Shown here: positions 17,512 through 24,130 of the stretch, piece by piece
How the letters are laid out: each line of letters begins with the position of its first letter
Numbering within the stretch: the first letter of the stretch is position 1
Assembly (NCBI GenBank): GCA_022827045.1
Contig: JAJDTQ010000138.1
Location: forward strand, 1 to 24,130
DNA: 24,130 bases
Origin: Candidatus Binatia bacterium
GTDB taxonomy: Bacteria; Desulfobacterota_B; Binatia; UBA9968; JAJDTQ01
Direction of reading: 5' to 3'
The notes under the pieces: model-generated
What the model saw: only the letters and a program-made list of their open reading frames with translations
Databases searched by the model: none
What the model was told of the DNA's origin: nothing
Program-made: the position numbers and the translations under genes

Positions 17512-19512
17512 TTGGCGCGCAAATACGTCCTCAAGAGCATCGACCCCCCTCCATCGCCCGCCCCATCGACGATCGACTACGAGGAGGAGCTCAACGAGGC
17601 GCAACGCGAAGCCGCGATGTTCCTGGAGGGTCCGCTGCTGGTGGTGGCCGGCGCCGGCACCGGGAAGACCCGGACCCTCGTGTACCGGGTCGCCCGGCTC
17701 ATCGAGCGGGGCATCGATCCACGCTCCGTCCTGCTGCTCACCTTCACCCGCCGGGCGGCGGAAGAGATGCTGCAGCGGGCCAGCCTGTTGACCGATTCCC
17801 GCTGCGAGCGCATCGCCGGCGGGACCTTCCACTCGTTCGGCAACATGGTGCTGAGGCAGTACGGCCAGCTCATGGGACTGGCGCCGGGGTTCACCATCAT
17901 GGACCGCTCGGACAGCGAGGACGTGATCCAGCTCCTGCGTACCGAGATGGGACTCGACAAGCGCGAGAAGCGCTTCCCCAGAAAGCAGACCATCGGCGAG
18001 ATCCAGAGCCTGGCGCGGAACCGGCAGATGCCCCTCGCCGAGCTGGTGGAACGGGAGTACTCGCACCTCGCGGATTTCCTGGAGGAGCTAACGACCATCG
18101 CGGAGCGCTACCGGATCTACAAGCGCGAGAAGTCGCTGCTGGACTACGACGATCTGCTCACCTGCCTGAAGGATCTCCTGGACGCCCACGAGGACCTGCG
18201 GCGCAGGTTGTCGGAGCGCTTTCGCTTCATCATGGTGGACGAGTACCAGGACACCAACCGGCTGCAATCCGACATCATCCGCCGCCTGGCCTGCACCCAT
18301 GAAAACGTCATGGCCGTGGGCGACGACGCCCAGAGCATCTACTCGTTCCGGGGCGCCCACTTCCGCAACATCATGGACTTCCCCAACCAGTTCCCGGGAA
18401 CCAGGATCATTCCGCTGGAGGAGAACTACCGGAGCACCCAGCCCATTCTGAGGCTCACCAACGAGATCATCGGCCGGGCCGCCGAGCGCTACGAGAAGAA
18501 CCTCCACAGCCGCAAGAGCGAAGGCGAGATGCCGCTGCTGGTCCAGGCGGAGAGCGAGCACACCCAGTCGCGGTTCGTCTGCCAGCGCGTGCTGGAGCTG
18601 CGGGAAGAGGGAGTCCCGCTCTGGGACATGGCCGTGCTGTTCCGCTCGAGCTTCCATTCCTTCGACCTGGAGATCGAGCTCGCCCGCCACGACATCCCGT
18701 TCGTGAAGCGCGGCGGCTTCCAGTTCATGGAAACCGCCCACATCAAGGACGTGCTGGCGCACCTGCGGGTCATCAGCAACCCCAGGGACGCGGTGTCCTG
18801 GGGCCGCGTACTCATGCTGCTGGAGGGCGTCGGCCCGCAGATGAGCCGCAAGCTCATCGAGCAGCTCCTGGGCGAGGCGGATCCCGGCGAGTGCCTGCGA
18901 CGGACCGAATCGGGGGGCCGGGCGAAACAACCGCTCAAGACGCTGGGGCAGGTACTGGGCGAGTGCTCGGAGCGGACCCGGCCGGCGGACATGGCGCAGT
19001 ACCTGATGCAGTACTACCTGCCGATCCTCAAGCGCAAGCACGCCGACGACTACCCCAAGCGGCTGCGGGACCTGGAGCATTTCCAGGGGCTGACCGAACG
19101 CTACCAGAGCATCGAGCGGCTGTTGAGCGACATGGCGCTGGACCCGCCCTCCGCCAGCGTGGACGAGGCCCAGCCCGTGGACCCCGACGAGGGCCCGCTG
19201 GTGCTGTCCACGGTCCATTCCGCCAAGGGTCTGGAATGGCATTCCGTATTCATCATCTGGGCGCTGGAAGGGCGGTTCCCTTCCTACTACAACACCAACA
19301 GCATCGAGGAGCTGGAAGAAGAACGAAGGCTCTTGTACGTGGCCGCCACGCGCGCCAAGGAAAACCTCTTCTTCGCCTATCCCTCGCGCGTGTACGACCG
19401 TTCCCTGGGAATGGTGTTCTCGCGGCCGTCCCAGTTCATCGAAGGGATCTCCGAGGACCTGCTGGAGCCCATGTCGCTGGTCCATGAGGACTGGTACTAC
19501 AGTCAACTGTAA
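17512..19512 (+). CDS. Rep/UvrD/PcrA-family ATP-dependent DNA helicase
   Basis: The protein has 666 residues from a TTG start at 17512. The TTG is chosen because GGAGAAGAGG (17501-17510) immediately precedes it and homology-like sequence begins there; the frame is open further upstream without support. Motifs are Q-motif LNEAQREA (27-34), Walker A AGAGTGKT (46-53), LTFTRRAAEEM (76-86), GTFHSFG (104-110), DEYQDT (243-248), GDDAQSIYSFRG (270-281), ENYRST, TVHSAKGLEW and YVAATRAKENL. It is a 3'-5' helicase that would clear proteins or repair intermediates during replication. The length is near that of Rep and lacks a long C-terminal extension like that of UvrD or PcrA. It shares an operon-like arrangement with the spermidine-synthase-like gene, which overlaps its end. 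This is a second superfamily I helicase in the window, distinct from the RelE fusion. Confidence 0.93.
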   Translation: MARKYVLKSIDPPPSPAPSTIDYEEELNEAQREAAMFLEGPLLVVAGAGTGKTRTLVYRVARLIERGIDPRSVLLLTFTRRAAEEMLQRASLLTDSRCERIAGGTFHSFGNMVLRQYGQLMGLAPGFTIMDRSDSEDVIQLLRTEMGLDKREKRFPRKQTIGEIQSLARNRQMPLAELVEREYSHLADFLEELTTIAERYRIYKREKSLLDYDDLLTCLKDLLDAHEDLRRRLSERFRFIMVDEYQDTNRLQSDIIRRLACTHENVMAVGDDAQSIYSFRGAHFRNIMDFPNQFPGTRIIPLEENYRSTQPILRLTNEIIGRAAERYEKNLHSRKSEGEMPLLVQAESEHTQSRFVCQRVLELREEGVPLWDMAVLFRSSFHSFDLEIELARHDIPFVKRGGFQFMETAHIKDVLAHLRVISNPRDAVSWGRVLMLLEGVGPQMSRKLIEQLLGEADPGECLRRTESGGRAKQPLKTLGQVLGECSERTRPADMAQYLMQYYLPILKRKHADDYPKRLRDLEHFQGLTERYQSIERLLSDMALDPPSASVDEAQPVDPDEGPLVLSTVHSAKGLEWHSVFIIWALEGRFPSYYNTNSIEELEEERRLLYVAATRAKENLFFAYPSRVYDRSLGMVFSRPSQFIEGISEDLLEPMSLVHEDWYYSQL

Positions 19513-20419
19513 CGCCGCTCCGGTGTCGCCGAAATCCATCATATCGGCCGTGCTGGCGCCCCTGGGACGCGGCTGGGCCAAGACGCTCTACGAGAAGGAC
19601 ACCGGTTACCACCGCATCCGGGTGGAAGAGACCCGGGAACGCCGCTACCTCTACTTCGACGGCACGCTGCAGAGCTCCATGGACCGGCGCGACCCTACGT
19701 CCCTGGAGCTGCTCTACTCCCGCTTCGCCTCGCTGGGCCTGGTGCTCAGACCGGACGCCGCCAAGGCCCTGCTCATCGGACTGGGCGGCGGCTCCGTGGC
19801 CAAGAAGTACCACAAGGAGTTCCCGGACATGGAGATCGACTCCATCGAGATCGACCCGGACGTGGTGGAGATCGCCCGCCAGTACTTCCATTACCGCGTG
19901 GACCCGCATCAGCGCGTCCACAGCGGCGACGGCCGCCAGTTCCTGAAACGCACCCGGGAACGTTTCGACCTGATCCTGCTGGACGCCTACTACGCGGACA
20001 ACATGCCGTTCCACCTGGTCACCCGGGAGTTCTTCACCATCGCCCGGGACAGGATGACCCCCGAAGGCGTGATGGTGCTCAATCTCATCGGCTCGTTGCG
20101 GGGACCGGACAGCACGACGATCCGGGCCGCCATCAAGACGCTGGGCCAGGTGTTTCCCCAGGTCTACACCTTCCCCACGTTCGGCAACCGCGGCTACGTG
20201 CTGAGCGAGATCCAGAACGTCGTGGTGCTGGCCAGCAAGGCGCGGGAACGCATGAGCATGAAGGAGATGGAACGGCGCGCCGCGGGCCTCGGCCGCGACC
20301 TGTTCCCCGACCCCATCAGCAAGATTCGCAAGTCCTACTACACCGGCCCGCTGGAGCAGGACGACGTGGAGCTTCTCACCGATGATGCTACGCCGGTTGA
20401 CGATCTGGTGCGCCTCTAG
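19484..20419 (+). CDS. Spermidine-synthase-like (aminopropyltransferase/methyltransferase-fold) protein
   Basis: The protein has 311 residues with no transmembrane segment. After a short N-terminal beta region (YLYFDGTLQSS, 55-65) comes a Rossmann fold: LLIGLGGGSVAKKYH (96-110), SIEIDPDVVEIAR (120-132), SGDGRQFL (147-154) and LILLDAYYADNMP (163-175). These match the SpeE-like family that binds decarboxylated SAM or SAM. The usual polyamine-site DSSD-type motif is replaced by LDAYYAD, so bona fide spermidine synthesis is not certain and a methyltransferase role is possible. The ATG at 19484 overlaps the helicase by 29 nt; a GTG at 19523 (MSPKSII) is an alternative start without overlap. The 3' end overlaps the metzincin gene by 38 nt, which suggests translational coupling. 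Confidence 0.82.
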   Translation: MRTGTTVNCNAAPVSPKSIISAVLAPLGRGWAKTLYEKDTGYHRIRVEETRERRYLYFDGTLQSSMDRRDPTSLELLYSRFASLGLVLRPDAAKALLIGLGGGSVAKKYHKEFPDMEIDSIEIDPDVVEIARQYFHYRVDPHQRVHSGDGRQFLKRTRERFDLILLDAYYADNMPFHLVTREFFTIARDRMTPEGVMVLNLIGSLRGPDSTTIRAAIKTLGQVFPQVYTFPTFGNRGYVLSEIQNVVVLASKARERMSMKEMERRAAGLGRDLFPDPISKIRKSYYTGPLEQDDVELLTDDATPVDDLVRL

Positions 20420-21077
20420 CGCCCTGCTGCTGGCGGGCTGCACCGCGGTCCTGCCGGGAAAGATCCACCGCCCGGTCCGGGTGGTACGGGTCAAGCTGGT
20501 GGCCGATTCCGTATTGCGGCGGGCGGAACCGCGCTGGCGCGACACCGCCCGGGACCTGCTGCGGGCGGCATCGGACTACTACGAAGAGCGGTTCGGCATT
20601 CGGCTGGCGCATCAGGCCACCGAGGCTTGGCGTGTGGAGGGCACGACGTCGTCGTCGGTCACGCTGATGAGATGGCTCAAGCGTTCCTATCCGCGCGCCG
20701 GCGGCGACGCGCCCTACGACGTGGTCATCGGGTTGACCCGGCAGCCGCTCAACTTCTACAAGGGAGGGCGCGCGCGCGCGGACCGCTTCGGCAACTGCAC
20801 GCAAGGGCTGGGAAACTACATCGTGAGCCACGTCGGCGAGTCCTTCGACTACAACGACCGCGAGTTGACCCACGACGCGGTGGCGATCATCCACGAGATG
20901 GGACACCTTCTGGGAGCGGTTCACACCGACGACCCGGAGTCGGTGATGCACCGGCACTTCGAGCTGAGGACCGGCTTCGACGCGCCCAATCGGGCCATCG
21001 TCATGGCCAACCGCTTGTGTCCCTTCGCCCGGCCCCACCGCGTAGCGGAGGAGCGGGATTCGCGCCGCGGATCGTGA
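20382..21077 (+). CDS. Metzincin-type zinc metalloprotease, predicted lipoprotein
   Basis: The protein has 231 residues. The N-terminus is a lipoprotein signal with lipobox LAGC (17-20, lipidated C20), so the protein should be anchored to a membrane outside the cytosol. The zinc site HEMGHLLGAVH (171-181) fits HExxHxxGxxH with ligands H171, H175, H181 and general base E172, followed by SVM (187-189) as a likely Met-turn. This combination defines metzincins; the exact family is not recognised, and predicted endopeptidase activity on envelope proteins or peptides is inferred. The start codon ATG 20382 (or 20385) has GGAG at 20368-20371 and lies inside the end of the spermidine-synthase-like gene. 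Acetoacetyl-CoA synthetase begins 21 nt after the stop. Confidence 0.82.
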   Translation: MMLRRLTIWCASSALLLAGCTAVLPGKIHRPVRVVRVKLVADSVLRRAEPRWRDTARDLLRAASDYYEERFGIRLAHQATEAWRVEGTTSSSVTLMRWLKRSYPRAGGDAPYDVVIGLTRQPLNFYKGGRARADRFGNCTQGLGNYIVSHVGESFDYNDRELTHDAVAIIHEMGHLLGAVHTDDPESVMHRHFELRTGFDAPNRAIVMANRLCPFARPHRVAEERDSRRGS

Positions 21078-21098
21078 CCCTAGACTGGGAGGTGAAGG

Positions 21099-23036
21099 AT
21101 GACACCGCTCTGGTCACCCACCGAGGAAAGGATCCGGCAATCCCGCCTGTACCGGTTCCGGGAAGGGTTGCGCGCCGCCCACGACATACCCGGTGACTCC
21201 TTTGCGGCGTTTCACGACTGGAGCGTGTCGCGGCTGGAGGATTTCTGGGCGGCGGCATGGGTCGACGCCACCGGCCGGAAGCCGGCGGGCGCGGTGCTGG
21301 CGGACGACTCCATGCCCCCGCCCCACCGCCTGGAGCGCGAAGTCTGGTTCCCCGGGACCCGGTTCAACTTTGCCGGGCAGCTCCTGCGGCACAAGGACGA
21401 ACACGTCGCCATCATCGAGGAGAACGAGCTGGGTGAATGCCGTGCGGTGACGTTCCGTGAGCTGCACGCGCTCACGGGTCGCTGCCAGGCCGCCCTGCGG
21501 CGCGCCGGGGTCGGACCCGGGGACCGCGTGGCCGGCTATCTGCCCAATGTCCTGGAGACCGTGGTGGCCATGCTGGCGACGGCATCCCTGGGCGCGGTGT
21601 GGACCGCCACCTCGGCGGATTTCGGCTTCCAGGGGGTGTTCGACCGCTTCAGCCAGATCAACCCCAAGGTGCTGGTGTCGTGCGACGGCTATTACTACAA
21701 CGGCAAGCGCCACGATTGCATCGAGAAGACGCGGCGGCTGGTGGAATCCCTTCCCAGCCTGGAACGCTGGGTCATGGTTACCGGCACCGGCCAGAGCGTG
21801 CCCGGCGCAGCCATCCCATGGGAGTCCTTTCTCGGCGACGGCGCCGAGGAGGCGACGTTCACCGCGCTTCCCTTCGACCACCCGGTCTACATCCTCTACA
21901 CGTCCGGCACCACCGGACTGCCCAAGTGCATCGTGCACGGCGCCGGCGGCACGGCCCTCAAGCACCACACCGAGCACAAGCTCCATACCGACGTCGGCCG
22001 GGAAGACACGGTTTTCTTCTTCACCACCTGCGGCTGGATGATGTGGCACTGGCTGGTGAGCGGTCTGGCCCAGGGCGCCACCGTCGTGCTGTACGACGGA
22101 AGCCCCACCTACCCGCGGGAGGACAGGCTGTTGCGGCTCGCGGAGGACCACGGCATCACCGTCTTCGGCACCAGCCCGAAGCTTCTCGCCCACCTGGAGA
22201 AGGCCGGCTTCCGTACCGCCGGCAACTACCGGCTCGACGGCATGCGCACCCTCCTCTCCACCGGCTCGCCGCTTGAGGCGTCCCAGTTCCACTACGTCCA
22301 CGAGGCCATCCTTCCGGACGTGCAGGTGTGCTCGATCTCGGGAGGCACCGACATCATCGGCTGTTTCGTGCTGGGCAATCCGATCTCCCCGGTGTACCCG
22401 GGCCAGATCCAGGGGCCGGCGCTGGGAGTGGACGTAAGCGTGTTCGACGAACAGGGCCGGCCGCTGACGGGCGAGGAGGGCGAGCTGGTGTGCCGGAAGC
22501 CGTTTCCCTCCATGCCCCTGGGTTTCTGGAACGACCCCGGCGACGCCAGGTACCGCGACACCTACTTCGCCGACTACCCCGGCGTGTGGCGTCACGGCGA
22601 CTACCTCGCCGCCACCCCCGAGCAGGGTTTCGTGATCCACGGCCGCAGCGACACCACGCTCAACCCCTCGGGGATCCGCTTCGGCACCGCCGAGATCTAC
22701 CGCATCGTCGAACGGCTGCCCTTCGTCCGGGACAGCATCGTGGCGAGCTACAAGGACAGGGGCGAAACCGGAGTGGCGCTGTTCGTCGTACTCGACCGGC
22801 CGCTGGACACGGAGACGGCCGAGGCCATTCGCTCGGCGATCCGCGCGCAGGCCACGCCCCGGCACGTCCCGGCCATCCTGAAACAGATCAGCCAAGTGCC
22901 GGTCACGCGCAACGGGAAGAAGGTGGAAAAGGCCGTGTCGGCCATTCTCGACCGGGAGCCGGTGCGGAATCGGGAAGCTCTGGCCAATCCGGAAGCCCTC
23001 GACGAGATAGCGGCAGTTGCGCCGTCATCTCGCTGA
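21099..23036 (+). CDS. Acetoacetyl-CoA synthetase
   Basis: The protein has 645 residues of the adenylate-forming (ANL) superfamily. The ATP-binding P-loop is YTSGTTGLPK (267-276), preceded by YILYTSG context. RHGDYLAATPEQGFVIHGRSD and LNPSGIRFGTAEIYRI form the hinge and C-terminal motifs, and RNGKKVEKAV holds the catalytic lysine (K607 predicted). The N-terminal stretch around ARTFNF-like FPGTRFNFAGQLL and the CGWMMWHWL motif are characteristic of acetoacetate-CoA ligase rather than acetate-CoA ligase. It activates acetoacetate with ATP to acetoacetyl-CoA, for ketone-body or polyhydroxyalkanoate metabolism. The ATG at 21099 has an excellent GGAGGTGAAGG Shine-Dalgarno, so it may be expressed more strongly than the overlapping genes before it. 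Confidence 0.93.
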   Translation: MTPLWSPTEERIRQSRLYRFREGLRAAHDIPGDSFAAFHDWSVSRLEDFWAAAWVDATGRKPAGAVLADDSMPPPHRLEREVWFPGTRFNFAGQLLRHKDEHVAIIEENELGECRAVTFRELHALTGRCQAALRRAGVGPGDRVAGYLPNVLETVVAMLATASLGAVWTATSADFGFQGVFDRFSQINPKVLVSCDGYYYNGKRHDCIEKTRRLVESLPSLERWVMVTGTGQSVPGAAIPWESFLGDGAEEATFTALPFDHPVYILYTSGTTGLPKCIVHGAGGTALKHHTEHKLHTDVGREDTVFFFTTCGWMMWHWLVSGLAQGATVVLYDGSPTYPREDRLLRLAEDHGITVFGTSPKLLAHLEKAGFRTAGNYRLDGMRTLLSTGSPLEASQFHYVHEAILPDVQVCSISGGTDIIGCFVLGNPISPVYPGQIQGPALGVDVSVFDEQGRPLTGEEGELVCRKPFPSMPLGFWNDPGDARYRDTYFADYPGVWRHGDYLAATPEQGFVIHGRSDTTLNPSGIRFGTAEIYRIVERLPFVRDSIVASYKDRGETGVALFVVLDRPLDTETAEAIRSAIRAQATPRHVPAILKQISQVPVTRNGKKVEKAVSAILDREPVRNREALANPEALDEIAAVAPSSR

Positions 23037-23098
23037 TGACCACGGCAATGGACGACTCCGCTCCCCTGTCGCACGGGGCATGGGTTGCTCTGAACTGG

Positions 23099-23124
23099 AT
23101 TACCGAGTAATAAAGTAAGATAAT
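23099..23124 (+). promoter_or_regulatory. Promoter region with ATTAC-N3-GTAAT operator candidate upstream of the Rrf2 gene
   Basis: The AT-rich stretch between acetoacetyl-CoA synthetase and the Rrf2-type gene contains a perfect 5-bp inverted repeat, ATTAC (23099-23103) and GTAAT (23107-23111), around CGA. A GATAAT at 23119-23124 is a 5-of-6 match to the -10 box, but no good -35 is at the right distance, as expected for a regulated promoter. Rrf2 proteins often repress their own gene at such palindromes, so autoregulation is plausible. Confidence 0.45.
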
Positions 23125-23136
23125 TTTGGGTTGTCC

Positions 23137-23568
23137 ATGAAAATTAGTTCTCGCGGTACTTACGGAATCCTGGCACTGGAGGAGTTGGCGCGGCGCTGGG
23201 ATGCGAAGACGCCGATCCAGGTGAAGGAGATCGCGGCCAGGAAGGCGGTCCCCGAAGAGTTCCTGGGGCAGATCATGATCTCGCTCAAGCAGGCGGATCT
23301 CGTGCGCGCCAACCGCGGGCCGGGAGGCGGCTACTACCTCACCCGCGCGCCTGAGCAGATTCCGCTGCGCGACGTACTGGATGTCTTGAGCGGGCCCGTG
23401 ACCGGGACGGACGAGACCTTGCGTAGATACACGGCCGACTCGGTGGCCGCCCGAAAGGTGCTGGAGACCTGGAGGAGAGCGACGGCCGCCATGGAAGAGG
23501 TCATCGACGGAGTCACCCTGGCCGACGTGTGCGAGCCGGACGAACGACCTCACATGTACTATATCTGA
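23137..23568 (+). CDS. Rrf2-family transcriptional regulator
   Basis: The protein has 143 residues from the ATG at 23137 (MKISSRGTYGILAL, the canonical Rrf2 start); a TTG six bases earlier is less likely. A winged helix-turn-helix occupies about 1-80: VKEIAARKAVPEEFLGQIMISLKQADLVRANRGPGGGY is the recognition helix plus the GPGGGY wing that marks the family. IscR-type regulators carry three cysteines for an Fe-S cluster after the wing; here only one cysteine (in DVCEP) is present, so the protein more likely senses something else, as CymR-type members do. It is probably autoregulated through the palindrome upstream and may control the adjacent acetoacetyl-CoA synthetase or the SDR gene. Confidence 0.9.
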   Translation: MKISSRGTYGILALEELARRWDAKTPIQVKEIAARKAVPEEFLGQIMISLKQADLVRANRGPGGGYYLTRAPEQIPLRDVLDVLSGPVTGTDETLRRYTADSVAARKVLETWRRATAAMEEVIDGVTLADVCEPDERPHMYYI

Positions 23569-23671
23569 CACCCAACCCCCGGTTCCCGTGCGCCCCGGTT
23601 TCAGATACTTGGAGGACGCCACTCGGCGGCTCTCGAAGCCGGGCAAGTGAATCGGTTAGGAGGAATGATCC

Positions 23672-24130
23672 ATGCAAGCAGTCAAGCGAGGCGAACGCGT
23701 GAAGGACAAGGTGGCGCTGGTGGCCGGCGCGGGCTCCATCGACCCCGGATGGGGCAACGGCAAGGCCTCGGCGGTGCTTTACGCACGTGAGGGGGCCAAG
23801 GTATTCGCGGTGGACTACCGCGCGGAGGCGGCGGAGGAGACCAAGGAGATCATCGAGGCCGAGGGAGGCGTGTGCGCCACTTACGCGGCCGACGTGACAT
23901 CGGAAGCCGACGTCAAGGCCATGGTCGACGCCTGCGTGGAGACCTTCGGCCGGATCGACATCCTCCACAACAATGTCGGCGGCCAGGGCCCGGGGCGGTG
24001 GGTGCTGGAACTCGAGCGCGACGACTGGGACGCCGTGCTGGCCCGCAACGTCACGTCCGTCCTGCTCACCTGCAAGGCGGTCATCCCCATCATGATCCGC
24101 CAGGGCGGCGGCGCCATCGTCAACATTTCG
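23672..24130 (+). CDS. SDR-family NAD(P)-dependent oxidoreductase, C-terminally truncated by the window
   Basis: The visible part has 153 residues of a classical short-chain dehydrogenase. The dinucleotide motif is an extended variant, VAGAGSIDPGWGNGKA (17-32), in which extra residues separate the glycines of the usual TGxxxGxG loop. D74 (AADV) binds the adenine, NNVGG (100-104) is the NNAG equivalent, and N126 (ARNVTS) is the catalytic-tetrad asparagine. The protein reaches IVNIS at the window end, just before the catalytic serine, so Tyr and Lys are outside the window. The ATG at 23672 has AGGAGG (23658-23663) 8 nt upstream. The substrate cannot be predicted; the 103-nt gap after the Rrf2 gene leaves co-regulation open. 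Confidence 0.92.
   Translation, partial: MQAVKRGERVKDKVALVAGAGSIDPGWGNGKASAVLYAREGAKVFAVDYRAEAAEETKEIIEAEGGVCATYAADVTSEADVKAMVDACVETFGRIDILHNNVGGQGPGRWVLELERDDWDAVLARNVTSVLLTCKAVIPIMIRQGGGAIVNIS

Noticed and set aside
15755..17791. Plus-strand open frame of 678 codons opposite ggt
   Set aside because: Antisense to the gamma-glutamyltransferase, with no domain and a composition typical of a shadow frame.
18088..19581. Minus-strand open frame of 497 codons opposite the Rep-like helicase
   Set aside because: The translation is a Val/Leu/His/Gln-rich shadow; the plus strand carries all helicase motifs and a strong Shine-Dalgarno.
23060..23080. CCCC...GGGG inverted sequence after acetoacetyl-CoA synthetase as a terminator
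   Set aside because: The stem is short and imperfect and no T-tract follows.

Overview
The window is a GC-rich bacterial chromosome segment with dense, mostly tightly packed genes and no RNA genes that I can recognise. The mix of housekeeping genes (serA, purA), acyl-CoA, glutathione S-transferase and short-chain dehydrogenase (SDR) genes, and a class V aminotransferase placed before serA is compatible with an uncultured Desulfobacterota- or Tectomicrobia-like bacterium. That assignment is an impression from gene content, not a placement.

Left edge (1-1068): the N-terminal part of a PLP-dependent decarboxylase runs leftward off the window. It is divergent from a YfcG-like glutathione S-transferase, and the short intergenic region between them carries two AGTCTA direct repeats 20 bp apart.

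Defence operon (1063-10356, all on the minus strand, transcribed right to left): a Type III-like restriction subunit (helicase plus PD-(D/E)XK nuclease), a large beta-class DNA methyltransferase, an AAA+ ATPase, a 48-residue unknown protein, and a UvrD-type helicase fused to an N-terminal RelE/ParE-fold domain. Gaps are 6, 30, 19 and 2 nt, so the five genes look like one transcriptional unit. The operon starts beside an AT-rich nested palindrome (10411-10470). This five-part cassette is the best candidate for a composite or little-described defence system in the window. The restriction, methylation and helicase activities are inferred from motifs; the joint function is a hypothesis.

Middle (10482-15676): a leftward HAD phosphatase, then a rightward block of class V aminotransferase, serA and purA. 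The aminotransferase is preceded by a consensus -35 promoter and a roughly 165-nt leader holding a convincing intrinsic terminator, which suggests transcription attenuation of a serine-synthesis operon. A palindromic repetitive element of a kind widespread in proteobacterial intergenic DNA lies between the aminotransferase and serA.

Right part (15686-24130): a leftward secreted gamma-glutamyltransferase. It is divergent from a rightward cluster of Rep/UvrD helicase, spermidine-synthase-like protein, metzincin-type lipoprotein and acetoacetyl-CoA synthetase, in which the first three genes overlap. Next comes an Rrf2-family regulator with a perfect ATTAC-N3-GTAAT palindrome in its promoter region, and then a truncated SDR oxidoreductase. 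No gene-free stretch exceeds 300 bases; the longest is 11193-11459 (267 nt), described below.
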